From contig JAQUSS010000006.1 of assembly GCA_028710135.1 (NCBI GenBank), positions 1 to 45,257 on the forward strand: 45,257 nucleotides of DNA, written 5' to 3'. Position 1 is the stretch's first letter, and each line of letters starts with the position of its first letter. The notes beneath the pieces were generated by a model. That model saw only the letters and a program-made list of their open reading frames with translations, was not told where the DNA came from and searched no databases. The translations under genes were made by a program, and so were the position numbers. Source of the stretch: Gemmiger sp. GTDB lineage: Bacteria; Bacillota; Clostridia; Oscillospirales; Ruminococcaceae. Positions 23,939-33,088 of this stretch are shown in pieces.

Positions 23939-25288
23939 CTATGCCGAGGCCCGGTGCAGGGTGGTGCGCCATTTGCCGGTGCGGTACTCGGCAAAAGAAA
24001 TCAGGTAGTTGGCCAGCCAGCCGATGGGCACGGCAAACCACACCATCTGGATGCCGAACCGGGGGGCCAGGGTGACGGCCAGCACCACCCGCAGCCCCAA
24101 ATTTACAAGGTTTGCCACCGTGAACATGGGCATATCGCCCGCGCCCCGCAGCAGGCCGTCCGTCATCATTTTTAGCCCAATCAGCAGGTAAAACAGCCCG
24201 GTAAAGCGGGTGCAGGCGGTGCCGGTGGCCAGCGCCACGGCGCTGCTATCGGTATCCATAAACAGCGAGATTAAGGGGGTGGCACACGCTTGGGTAACCA
24301 GGCAGATGCCGGCGGCAATGGCCGCCACAATGCCGTAGCCCACATGGTAGCCCCGCGCTACCCGGCCCTGCTGCCCGGCCCCCAGGTTTTGGGCTGTATA
24401 GCTGGAAAAGGCGTTGCCAATGGCGGCCATGGGCACAATGCAAAGGCTTTCAATCCGCATGGAGGCCGAGTACCCGGCCAACACCTCCGACCCAAAGCTG
24501 TTTACCACCGATTGCACCAGCATCATCCCGATGGAAACGGTGGACTGTTGCAAAATGGAGGGCAGAGCAATGCGGTTCATCCGGCCAAATTCCTTGGTGT
24601 CAAAGCAAAGCCCGGCCCCCTTGGCCGGGTAGCCGTGCAGCACCCGCAAAAAAATTACAAAGGAGGCAACCGCCGATACCCCCTGGGCAATCAGGGTGGC
24701 CCAGGCAACCCCGGCCACCCCTAGGCCCAGCACCCGCACCATATATAAATCCAGCGCAACGTTAAAAAGGGACGAAAAAACCAGCAAATACAGCGGGATG
24801 CGGCTTTTGCCCAAAGAGTTGAACAGGGCCGAAAGCACGTTGTACATAAATAAAAACGGCAAGCCTAAAAAGTAGATATCCAGGTAGGTGGTGGCATCGC
24901 CCAGCACGTTGGCGGGGGTTTGCAGCCACGCCATAAAGGTGGAGGAAAACCGCAGCCCCACCCCGCCCAGCACCAGGCCCAACACCAAAAAGGCCACCAG
25001 CGCGGTGGAAACCGAGCGCCGCATACGGGTGTAATTGCGGCTGCCAAACATCTGCGCCGTGATGACGGAAGCCCCCACCCCGCCGCCGATGGCGATGGAG
25101 ATGAACACATTGGTCAGCGAGTAGGAGGCGCCCACAGCCGCCAGGGCCTCCTCGCCCACAAAGCGGCCCACAATTACTGAATCGGCCATGTTGTAAAATT
25201 GCTGGAACAAATTGCCGATGATCATGGGCAGGGCCAGGGTCAGCAGTGCCCGTGCGGGCGGGGTGCGTATCAGATATTCCTTTTCCAT
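23939..25288 (-). CDS. MATE family efflux transporter (second copy type)
   Basis: A 449-residue MATE exporter with 12 predicted membrane helices. The N-terminal LPMIIGNLFQQFYNMADSVIVGRFVGEEALAAVG is the strongly conserved MATE motif, and the second half repeats it (LPSILQQSTVSIGMMLVQSVVNSFGSEVLAGYSASMRIE, about 243-281). AGAGG precedes ATG 25288. The longer ORF (to 25549) reads into the repeat cluster and is rejected. It differs clearly in sequence from the MATE at 943-2283. Substrate unknown; no regulator gene is adjacent on its strand. Confidence 0.93.
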   Translation of the reverse strand: MEKEYLIRTPPARALLTLALPMIIGNLFQQFYNMADSVIVGRFVGEEALAAVGASYSLTNVFISIAIGGGVGASVITAQMFGSRNYTRMRRSVSTALVAFLVLGLVLGGVGLRFSSTFMAWLQTPANVLGDATTYLDIYFLGLPFLFMYNVLSALFNSLGKSRIPLYLLVFSSLFNVALDLYMVRVLGLGVAGVAWATLIAQGVSAVASFVIFLRVLHGYPAKGAGLCFDTKEFGRMNRIALPSILQQSTVSIGMMLVQSVVNSFGSEVLAGYSASMRIESLCIVPMAAIGNAFSSYTAQNLGAGQQGRVARGYHVGYGIVAAIAAGICLVTQACATPLISLFMDTDSSAVALATGTACTRFTGLFYLLIGLKMMTDGLLRGAGDMPMFTVANLVNLGLRVVLAVTLAPRFGIQMVWFAVPIGWLANYLISFAEYRTGKWRTTLHRASA

Positions 25289-25329
25289 GGGTACCTCTCT
25301 TGTTTGTTTTACATCTGTTTTTGCTGGGG

Positions 25330-26165
25330 GGAAAATTTGCGGCGTTGCCAAACGGGGAACCTCCGTAGGGGCACGATACATCGTGCCCGCCCAATGGGGG
25401 CAACGGGGCATGGCAGAACGGATGGGGCGGCGGGGGGCGGCAGGCCGCGCACCACGCCTGTGCCGGGGCAACCCCCGCACCGTGCCCATTGCCCGGGCAA
25501 AATTTGTGGCGTGCGCCCGCGCCGGGCCAATCCGGGGGCGCGGTGCCATGGCGGGGCGGCCACCATGTATGGTGGCCCTACAGGGTTGCGGTTATGGTTG
25601 GGCCTGCGCGGCCCGGCAAAATTGGCACCGCCCGCCACACGGAATTGTGGTGATGGTTGGGCCTGCGCGGCATGGCAAAATTTGCACCGCCCGCCACACG
25701 GGGCCTCCGTAGGGGCACGATACATCGTGCCCGCCCAATGGGGGCAACGGGGCCTGGCGAAACGAATGGGCCCACCGGGCGGCAGGCTGCGCACCGCGCC
25801 TGTGCCGCGGCAATCCCCCGCACCGTGCCCGTGCCGGGGAAAAATTTGTGGCGTGCGCCCGTGCCGGGCCAATCCGGGGGCGCGGTGCCATGGCGGGGCG
25901 GCCACCATGTATGGTGGCCCTACAGGGTTGCGGTTATGGTTGGGCCTGCGCGGCATGGCAAAATTGGCACCGCCCGCCACACGGGGCCTCCGTAGGGGCA
26001 CGATATATCGTGCCCGCCCAATGGGGGCAACGGGGCCTGGCAAAAACCCGCACCGTGCCCGTGCCCGGCCAAAATTTGTACCACGCCGGTGCCCGTGCCA
26101 ATCCCGGGGCCGCGGGCCATGGCGGGGCGGCCACCATGTATGGTGGCCCTACGGGGTTGCGGTTA
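25330..26165. repeat. Palindromic repeat cluster 5 (intergenic, no gene)
   Basis: A regular array with strictly alternating cores: B 25369-25388, A 25558-25577, B 25713-25732, A 25900-25919, B 25996-26015, A 26129-26148. A longer segment (GTGCGCCCGTGCCGGGCCAATCCGGGGGCGCGGTGCCATGGCGGGGCGG, core A, CTACAGGGTTGCGGTTATGGTTGGGCCTGCGCGG) occurs nearly identically before and after 25558 and 25900 and partly at 26129. ORF 25199-26200 (+) and its antisense partners are translations of this array. Confidence 0.88.
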
Positions 26166-26480
26166 TGGTTTGGTGTGAACAAATTTATCTTAGTATATAG
26201 AACTTCCCCCCGTTTGTAAACAACAAAAACCCTATCCACACCGCCGTACACACTACACTTTGTTAAGCGGAAATTTAGGGTGGAATTTCAAGCGGGGCGT
26301 TTACCGGCTCTTGGCACCGGAAACCTGCCGGCAAATTGCTGGCAACCACAATTTTGGGGTTTGCCCTGCGGTGGGCGGGTGTGTTAAAATGGCAAAAACA
26401 GGGCAACGGCAAAATGCCCGGGGCGGCGGGCAAAGCGGCGGTTTTTTATGCCCGCGCCCAAAAAAGGAGGGGGAAGCGAT
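26166..26480. other. Spacer upstream of the AraC regulator, no gene seen
   Basis: The first ~100 bases are AT-rich (TTATCTTAGTATATAGAAC; GTTTGTAAACAAC) and are the likely promoter region of the araC gene, but no clear -35/-10 pair could be fixed. The remainder is GC-rich untranslated sequence with no credible ORF up to the AAAGGAGG site at 26463-26470. Confidence 0.4.
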
Positions 26481-27380
26481 ATGGCCCTTGCAACCCTTGG
26501 CAACCCGGCGCCGGGCAGCGCGGGGGAGCCGGTATTTACCAAAAGCAACACCATCCGGGAGGAATCCTCGCAGTATTTTAACACGCCAAGCAGCTTTGCG
26601 CGGGAAAATTTGCTGTATGTGGAAATGTACGGCAGGTTTGCCTGTGCTGAAACCTACCGGGTGGAGCGGGATGGCTTTGACAGCTACCTGCTGATGCTTA
26701 CCACCGAGGGTAGCGGCACGGTGGAAACCGCCGCCGGTGCGGTAAGCTGCGGCAAAAATACCGTCACACTGGTGGATTGCAATGCCTGGCACCGCTACTA
26801 CGCCAACGGCCACTGGCGGTTTTACTGGCTGCACATCAACGGCCGGGCGGCCGGGCCGCTGATGGGGCAACTGCTGCGGCGGCAGGGGGCCGTGGTGCCG
26901 GTAGCGCCCACCACGCCCGCCATGGCCGCCTTTTGCAGGCTGGCAACCCAAGGGCCGGGGCATACCATTGAGCAGGAGATTACGGCCTCGGCCCAGCTGC
27001 ACGGCATGATGGCCGCGCTTTTAACGGCCACCCACGGCGCGGATGCCGCAACCACCCAGCTAACCACCCAGGTGCTGGCCTACCTGGATGCCCACTACCA
27101 AGAGCCGTTTGGGGTGGAGGCACTGGCGCGGCGGCTGGGGGTCAGCACCTCCACCCTAAGCCATACCTTCAAGCAGGAAACCGGGTTTTCCCCCTACGAC
27201 TTTTTCATCAACCGGCGGATGAACCAGGCCAAATACCTGCTAAAGGCCACCCAAAACGCGGTTGCCGAAATTGCCGAGGCGGTGGGCTACCAAAGCACGG
27301 CCAATTTTATCACCCAGTTCCGCCGCCGGTACGGGCAAACGCCGGGGGCCTTCCGTACCAACAGCCAGCACGATGCCTAA
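26481..27380 (+). CDS. AraC family transcriptional regulator
   Basis: A 299-residue sugar-type AraC regulator. The N-terminal cupin-like AraC-binding domain spans about 35-130 (FDSYLLMLTTEGSGTVETAAGAVSCGKNTVTLVDCNAWHRYYANGHW). The C-terminal double helix-turn-helix spans about 200-292 (YLDAHYQEPFGVEALARRLGVSTSTLSHTFKQETGFSPYDFFINRRM ... IAEAVGYQSTANFITQFRRRYG). AAAGGAGG lies 10 bases before ATG 26481. The next genes in the same direction are a DUF5107-TPR protein and a GH42 galactosidase, its probable targets. Confidence 0.92.
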   Translation: MALATLGNPAPGSAGEPVFTKSNTIREESSQYFNTPSSFARENLLYVEMYGRFACAETYRVERDGFDSYLLMLTTEGSGTVETAAGAVSCGKNTVTLVDCNAWHRYYANGHWRFYWLHINGRAAGPLMGQLLRRQGAVVPVAPTTPAMAAFCRLATQGPGHTIEQEITASAQLHGMMAALLTATHGADAATTQLTTQVLAYLDAHYQEPFGVEALARRLGVSTSTLSHTFKQETGFSPYDFFINRRMNQAKYLLKATQNAVAEIAEAVGYQSTANFITQFRRRYGQTPGAFRTNSQHDA

Positions 27381-27416
27381 AAAGCACCCGCGTTTTTTGG
27401 GCAGTTTTGCAGGGGC

Positions 27417-27445
27417 AGCACCGGCGTTGGGGTGCCTTTTTTTTT
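27417..27445 (+). terminator. Terminator after araC
   Basis: GCACC-N9-GGTGC is followed by CTTTTTTTTT; an outer pairing (AAAAAGCACCC 27379 onward with GGGTGCCTTTTT) can extend it. It separates the regulator gene from the DUF5107-TPR gene. Confidence 0.6.
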
Positions 27446-27547
27446 GCGGGGGCGGTTTGGGGTGGAGAATTGCAGGATGTTTAAATTTTTTTGCGGTTTC
27501 TTGCATTGCGGCGGGGGCAAAAAAGCGGTATTTTAAGGGTAGATTAC

Positions 27548-27593
27548 GACGCGCTGGACGCACTGGACGCACTGGACGCGCTGGACGCGCTGG
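27548..27593. repeat. 9-bp tandem repeat (GACGCRCTG x5)
   Basis: Five consecutive 9-base units (GACGCGCTG or GACGCACTG) lie 40 bp before the DUF5107-TPR start codon. The unit length keeps a reading frame, but no gene is translated through it. Confidence 0.9.
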
Positions 27594-27633
27594 TTCAAGC
27601 GCGTTTGCCAACACCCAACAGGAGGGAACCACC

Positions 27634-30600
27634 ATGCAGCAAACAAATACCGCCAAGGTGTGGGTAGAGCAGGTTACGCTGCCCACCTACGGCACCGGCA
27701 AGCCGGATAAAAACCCCATGTTTTTGGAAAAACGGGTCTACCAGGGCAGCTCCGGCCGGGTGTACCCCTACCCCGTCATCGATAAAATTTACGATGAAAA
27801 AACCGACCAACCCTACACTGCCGTCTGGCTTGAGAACGAGTACCTGAAGGTGATGGTGCTGCCGGAGCTGGGCGGGCGAATCCAGCGCGCGCTGGATAAA
27901 ACCAACGGGTACGATTTTGTCTATTATAACGAGGTGATCAAACCCGCCCTGGTTGGGCTAACAGGGCCGTGGATATCGGGCGGCATTGAGTTTAACTGGC
28001 CGCAGCACCACCGCCCCACCACCTTTGCCCCCACCGATTACCAAATTTTGCAAAACCCGGATGGCAGCGTGGCGGTGGAGTGCAGCGAGGTTGACCAAAT
28101 GTACGGCACCAAGGGCAAAATACGCTTCACCCTCTACCCCGGCAAGGCCTACCTGGCGGTTACGGGCCAGCTGTACAACCGCACCAACCTGCCCCAAACC
28201 TTTTTGTGGTGGGCCAACCCCGCCGTGCCGGTGAACGAGAACACCCAGTCCATCTTCCCGCCCGATGTAACCGCCGTGTTTGACCATGGCAAGCGGGCGG
28301 TTAGCACCTTCCCCCTTGCCACCGGCACCTACTATAAGCACGATTACGGCGCAGGGGTGGATATTTCCCGCTACAAAAACATCCCGGTGCCCACCAGCTA
28401 TATGTGCGCCCACTCCGATTATAACTTTGTGGGCGGGTACGATTACGGCGTGGGCGCGGGGGTGCTGCATATTGCCGACCATCACATCAGCCCCGGCAAA
28501 AAGCAGTGGACCTGGGGCTGTGGGGATTTTGGCAAGGCGTGGGACCGGAACCTGACCGATGCCAACGGCCCCTACATTGAGCTGATGACCGGGATGTTTT
28601 GCGATAACCAGCCCGATTTTACCTGGCTCAAGCCCTTTGAGGAGAAGGTGTTTACCCAGTATTTTATGCCCTACAAGGCCGCCGCCAACGTGAAAAACGC
28701 CAGCACCGAGCTGGTGATGAACCTGGCGGTGGCGGGCGGCAGCGCGGCCATCACGGTGTATGCCACTGCCGTTTACCACAACGCCCGGGTGGTGTTGGCC
28801 GCTGCGGGCAGTGCAGCGCCCCTTTACGATAAAACGGTGACCCTTAGCCCGGTAAACCTGCTAAAAGCCACCGCCACCCTGCCGGAAGGCACCGCCGAAA
28901 CCGCGCTGACCCTGGCAGTGTACGCGGAAGATGGCCGCAAAATGCTGGCCTACACCCCGCAGCCCAAAAAAATTGAGGAGATACCCGCCCCCATGCCCCC
29001 GGCCAAGCTGCCGGAGGAAATTTTGACGGTGGAGGAGCTGGTGCTAACCGGCCAACACCTAGAACAGTACCGCCACGCCACCTACCTGCCCGACCCCTAC
29101 TACCGCGAGGCCCTAAAGCGGGATAAGGGTGATAGCCGCGCCAACACGGCCTACGGCCTGCTGCTGCTGCGCTGTGGCCAGTTTGCCGAGAGCGAGGGGT
29201 ATTTCCGCGCGGCCATCGCCCGGTTAACCGCCCACAACCCCAACCCCTACAACAGCGAGGCCTACCTGGATTTGGGGCTGTGCCTGCTGTACGGGGGCAA
29301 CCAAAACGATGCCTACGATGCTTTTTACAAGGCAACCTGGGCCGCCGCCGAGCAGGAGATGGGCTTTTACTACCTGGCCGCCATCGATTGCCGCCGTGGG
29401 GAGTATGCCTTAGCGCTTGAGCATATCGACCGCAGCCTTGTAAAAAACTACCACAACCTGAAAGCCCGTGCCCTGCGCGGCCTAATTTTGGCCAGCCTTG
29501 GCCGTGCGGCGGAGGCCGCGGCCTGGTACGCCGAAAACCTCAAGCTGGATGGCTTTGATTATACCTCCCACATTGAGGCAGGGGAGGTAGCCGCCGCCCT
29601 GCGCTTGATGGCCGGGCGCGCCAGCAGCTTTATTGAGGTTGCCATCGATTATGCCGAGGCCGGGTACTACCAAAAGGCGGTGGCAATTTTGGAAAAGTGC
29701 CCCGCCGATGCCCCGATGGTGTACTACCACAAGGCGCTGTATGCCGCGCAGTACGATGCCGCGCTTGCCCAAGCGGCGCTGCAAAAGGCCGCCGCCGCAA
29801 GCCCGCTCTACTGCTTCCCCAACAAGCTGGAGGATATTTTGGCGCTGCAATACGCCATCAAGCAAAGCGCAGCCACCCCGGCGGATGCCAAGGCGCCCTA
29901 TTACCTGGGCTGCCTCTACTACGACCACCGCCGTTTTGCCGAGGCCACCGCCCTTTGGGAGCAAAGCGCCGCGCTGGATGGCAGCTTCCCCACCGTGTGG
30001 CGCAACCTATCGCTCGCGTATTATAATAAGGAACACGACCCCGAAAAGGCGCGCTGCTACCTTGAAAAAGCCTACGCCCTGGAGGAGGGGGATGCCCGCG
30101 TTTTGCTGGAGCTTGACCAGCTTTACAGCAAGCTCGGGGTGCCGGTGGCCCAGCGCCTGGCCGTGCTGGATGCCCACCGTGCGGTGGCCTTCCGGCGGGA
30201 TGACCTCTATGTTACGTATGTTACGCTGCTCAACTGCCTGGGCCGCTACCGCCAGGCGTACGATTTGATGCTGGCGCATAAATTCCACCCGTGGGAGGGG
30301 GGCGAGGGCAAAATTACCACCCAGTATGCGGTGGCCCTAAGCCAGCTTGCCCGCCAGGCGCTTGCGGCGGGCGATGCCGCCACCGCCAAAACACTGCTGC
30401 AACAGGCGCTGCATTTCCCCGAAAACCTGGGCGAGGGCAAGCTGGAGGGGGCCAAGGATAACGACCTGTACTATTACCTGGGCCTGGCCGAGCGTGCCCT
30501 GGGCAACGAACCCGCCGCCACCGCCTATTTTGAGCGTGCCGCCGCCGGCGAGGAGGAACCCGCCGGGGCCATGTATTATAACGACCAACCCGCCGATTTG

Positions 30601-30921
30601 ATTTTGTACCAGGGCCTTGCCAACCGCGCCCTTGGCCGGGAAGAAAAAGCCCGCGCCCGCTTTTATAAGCTGGTAAGCTACGGCGAAAAACACTACTACG
30701 ATGCCCCAAGCTACGATTATTTTGCGGTATCCCTGCCGGATTTGGCGCTGTTTGAGCAAGATTTAACCCAGCGCAACCGCATCCACTGCGAATACCTGAT
30801 TGCCCTTGGCAGCTATGGCCTGGGCGATGCCGCCCGCGCCGCCGCCTGCTACGATGCCGCCCTGCAACAAGACCCCGCCCACCAGGGGGCCATTTTGCAC
30901 CGCCAGCTACTAGAAACCTAA
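27634..30921 (+). CDS. DUF5107 domain protein with TPR repeats
   Basis: A 1095-residue cytosolic protein. The first ~330 residues form a DUF5107, mutarotase-like domain (VMVLPELGGRIQRALDKTNGYDFVYYN ... GLTGPWISGGIEFNWPQHHRPTTF ... KQWTWGCGDFGKAWDRNLTDANGPYIELMTG). From about residue 480 to the end many tetratricopeptide-type helices follow (NTAYGLLLLRCGQFAESEGYFRAAI; YYLGCLYYDHRRFAEATALWEQSAALDG). GGAGG lies 8 bases before ATG 27634; the longer ORF runs into araC. Such proteins occur in sugar-utilisation loci and are predicted carbohydrate-binding or processing factors. The GH42 gene follows. No enzyme activity is established for the family. Confidence 0.88.
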   Translation: MQQTNTAKVWVEQVTLPTYGTGKPDKNPMFLEKRVYQGSSGRVYPYPVIDKIYDEKTDQPYTAVWLENEYLKVMVLPELGGRIQRALDKTNGYDFVYYNEVIKPALVGLTGPWISGGIEFNWPQHHRPTTFAPTDYQILQNPDGSVAVECSEVDQMYGTKGKIRFTLYPGKAYLAVTGQLYNRTNLPQTFLWWANPAVPVNENTQSIFPPDVTAVFDHGKRAVSTFPLATGTYYKHDYGAGVDISRYKNIPVPTSYMCAHSDYNFVGGYDYGVGAGVLHIADHHISPGKKQWTWGCGDFGKAWDRNLTDANGPYIELMTGMFCDNQPDFTWLKPFEEKVFTQYFMPYKAAANVKNASTELVMNLAVAGGSAAITVYATAVYHNARVVLAAAGSAAPLYDKTVTLSPVNLLKATATLPEGTAETALTLAVYAEDGRKMLAYTPQPKKIEEIPAPMPPAKLPEEILTVEELVLTGQHLEQYRHATYLPDPYYREALKRDKGDSRANTAYGLLLLRCGQFAESEGYFRAAIARLTAHNPNPYNSEAYLDLGLCLLYGGNQNDAYDAFYKATWAAAEQEMGFYYLAAIDCRRGEYALALEHIDRSLVKNYHNLKARALRGLILASLGRAAEAAAWYAENLKLDGFDYTSHIEAGEVAAALRLMAGRASSFIEVAIDYAEAGYYQKAVAILEKCPADAPMVYYHKALYAAQYDAALAQAALQKAAAASPLYCFPNKLEDILALQYAIKQSAATPADAKAPYYLGCLYYDHRRFAEATALWEQSAALDGSFPTVWRNLSLAYYNKEHDPEKARCYLEKAYALEEGDARVLLELDQLYSKLGVPVAQRLAVLDAHRAVAFRRDDLYVTYVTLLNCLGRYRQAYDLMLAHKFHPWEGGEGKITTQYAVALSQLARQALAAGDAATAKTLLQQALHFPENLGEGKLEGAKDNDLYYYLGLAERALGNEPAATAYFERAAAGEEEPAGAMYYNDQPADLILYQGLANRALGREEKARARFYKLVSYGEKHYYDAPSYDYFAVSLPDLALFEQDLTQRNRIHCEYLIALGSYGLGDAARAAACYDAALQQDPAHQGAILHRQLLET

Positions 30922-30928
30922 TTGCCAC

Positions 30929-30974
30929 AAACGCCACCTGCCCGGCAAAACCGGGCCGGTGGCTGGTGGCGTTT
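30929..30974 (+). terminator. Hairpin between DUF5107 and GH42 genes
   Basis: AAACGCCACC (30929-30938) pairs with GGTGGCGTTT (30965-30974), and an inner CCCGG-CAAAA-CCGGG stem stacks within it. No long T tract follows, so it may be a processing or attenuating hairpin. Confidence 0.5.
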
Positions 30975-31054
30975 AACACAAAAAATGGCCGGATGCCTCA
31001 AAAACCACAAACCGCCTAAACCACACAGGATAAACGTATAAAGGAGATTGCCCC

Positions 31055-33088
31055 ATGACAGAACAAATGCTTTACCACGGTGCCGATTATAACCCCGACC
31101 AATGGCTGGGCCACCCGGATATTTTGGCGCGCGATTTGGCGCTGATGCGCCAGGCACACATCAACGTGGTTACGTTGGGGATTTTTGCCTGGCCTACCCT
31201 GGAGCCCACCGAGGGGGATTACCAGCTGGATTGGATGGCGCAGGTGATTGATAATTTGTACCAAAACGGGGTGCAGGTGGCCCTGTGTACGCCCAGCGGC
31301 GCCCGCCCCGCCTGGTTGGCCCAAGCCTACCCCGAGGTGCGCCGGGTGGATGCCAACCGGGTGCGGCAGCTGTTTGGAATGCGGCAAAACCACTGCTATA
31401 CCTCGCCCATTTACCGGCAAAAGGTGCGGCTGCTCAACCAGCAGCTGGCCCGCCGCTTTGGCAGCCACCCGGGCGTTATTTTGTGGCATATCTCCAACGA
31501 ATTTGGGGGCGAATGCCACTGCCCGCTCTGCCAGGCGGCCTTTCGGGGCTGGCTGCGGCAAAAATATACCACCCTGGATGCCGTGAATGCCGCCTGGAAC
31601 AGCAAGTTTTGGGGGCACGATTATACCGATTGGGAACAGATTGAAAGCCCTGCCCCCCATGGCGAAAACGCCCTGCACGGCCTAAAGCTGGATTGGCGGC
31701 GTTTTGTAAGCCACCAAACGCTGGATTTTTATAAGTGGGAAACCGCCGCCATCCGCGAGATTGTGCCCCAGGCCAAGTTTACCACCAACATGATGTACCA
31801 CTTTGACGGGCTGGATTATTTTAAGTTTGCGAAGGAGATGGACATTGCCTGCTGGGATAGCTACCCCACCTGGCACAAACCCGGCGAGCCCGAGGCCGAA
31901 ACCGCCCTGGATACCGCCTTGATGCACGATTTGATGTATTCCATCAAGCACAAACCCTTCTGGCTGATGGAAAGCACGCCCAGCACCACCAACTGGCAGC
32001 CCATCAGCAAGGTGAAAAAGCCGGGGATGCAGCTATTATCCAGCTTGCAGGCGGTGGCCCACGGGGCGGATGCGGTGCTGTATTTCCAGTGGCGGCAAAG
32101 CCGTGGCGCGTTTGAAAAGTTCCACGGTGCGGTGGTGGGCCACGATGGCCGCGCGGATAACCGCGTGTTTGTGGAAACCGCCGCCGTTGGCCGCGCGCTG
32201 GAAAGCTTGCAGGCGGTGTCGGGCAGCAAAAAGCCGCAGCAGGCGGCCATTGTGCTGGACTGGGAAAATAAGTGGGCCATGGAGGAGGCGCAAGGGCCCC
32301 GCAACGCCGGGCTTGGCTACTGGCAGGAGCTGCAACGCCACTATAACGGGCTGGCGCGGGCCGGCATCACGGTGGATTTTGTGAACGAGGATAGCGATTT
32401 GGCCGGTTACAAGCTGGTGGTGGCCCCCATGCTTTACCTCCTGCGGGAGGATTTTGCCGCCACGCTACGGGCGTTTGTGGCCCAGGGCGGCACCCTGGTG
32501 GTAACCTATTGGTCGGGCGTGGTGAACGAAACCGACCTGTGCTGGCTGGGGGATACCCCCCATCACCTGACCGACCTGCTGGGGCTGCGCCGCACCGAGA
32601 TTGACGCGCTGTACGATGGCGAAACCCGCCGCTGCACCGCCGTGGGGGCGGAAATGCCGCCCGCAGCCACCGGCAGCATTTTGTGCGAGGTTGCCGCGCT
32701 GGCGGGGGCCACGCCCCTGATGCAGTACGCGGAGGATTTTTATAAAGGTAGCCCCGCCGTAACCCGCCACCCCTTTGGCGCGGGCAAAGCCTACTACCTT
32801 GCCACGCGGTTTGAGGAGGGCTTTTACACCACGTTTTACGAAAAAATTTGCGCGGGGCTTTTCCCGCCCGCCTGGCCCACACCGCTGCCGCAGGGCGTAC
32901 ACGCCACCCGGCGGGCGGGGTATATCTTCCTGCAAAACTTCACCACCCAGCCCGCCACCGTGGGCGCGCTTACCATCCCGCCCTACGGCACCCAACTGCT
33001 GGAAGCCGAAACCCACACCTCCCTGTGCCAGTGCAGCTTTGCCCCGGCAGATGCGGGCGTGCAGGGGGCTAGCGGGCAGGTAAACTAG
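31055..33088 (+). CDS. GH42 beta-galactosidase
   Basis: A 677-residue cytosolic beta-galactosidase. The acid/base is Glu149 (WHISNEFGG) and the nucleophile Glu306 (FWLMESTPSTTNW). Cys114 together with Cys154, Cys156 and Cys159 (ECHCPLC) match the zinc site of structurally known GH42 enzymes. The N-terminal (beta/alpha)8 barrel starts GADYNPDQW, then a trimerisation domain (about 390-590) and a short C-terminal beta domain follow. AAAGGAG lies 8 bases before the ATG. It should release galactose from imported oligosaccharides, under the upstream AraC regulator. Confidence 0.95.
   Translation: MTEQMLYHGADYNPDQWLGHPDILARDLALMRQAHINVVTLGIFAWPTLEPTEGDYQLDWMAQVIDNLYQNGVQVALCTPSGARPAWLAQAYPEVRRVDANRVRQLFGMRQNHCYTSPIYRQKVRLLNQQLARRFGSHPGVILWHISNEFGGECHCPLCQAAFRGWLRQKYTTLDAVNAAWNSKFWGHDYTDWEQIESPAPHGENALHGLKLDWRRFVSHQTLDFYKWETAAIREIVPQAKFTTNMMYHFDGLDYFKFAKEMDIACWDSYPTWHKPGEPEAETALDTALMHDLMYSIKHKPFWLMESTPSTTNWQPISKVKKPGMQLLSSLQAVAHGADAVLYFQWRQSRGAFEKFHGAVVGHDGRADNRVFVETAAVGRALESLQAVSGSKKPQQAAIVLDWENKWAMEEAQGPRNAGLGYWQELQRHYNGLARAGITVDFVNEDSDLAGYKLVVAPMLYLLREDFAATLRAFVAQGGTLVVTYWSGVVNETDLCWLGDTPHHLTDLLGLRRTEIDALYDGETRRCTAVGAEMPPAATGSILCEVAALAGATPLMQYAEDFYKGSPAVTRHPFGAGKAYYLATRFEEGFYTTFYEKICAGLFPPAWPTPLPQGVHATRRAGYIFLQNFTTQPATVGALTIPPYGTQLLEAETHTSLCQCSFAPADAGVQGASGQVN

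Noticed and set aside
25199-26200. 333-codon plus-strand ORF and 244-codon minus-strand ORF over cluster 5
   Set aside because: Repeated peptide pattern arises from the repeat array; the plus-strand ORF begins inside the antisense of the MATE gene.
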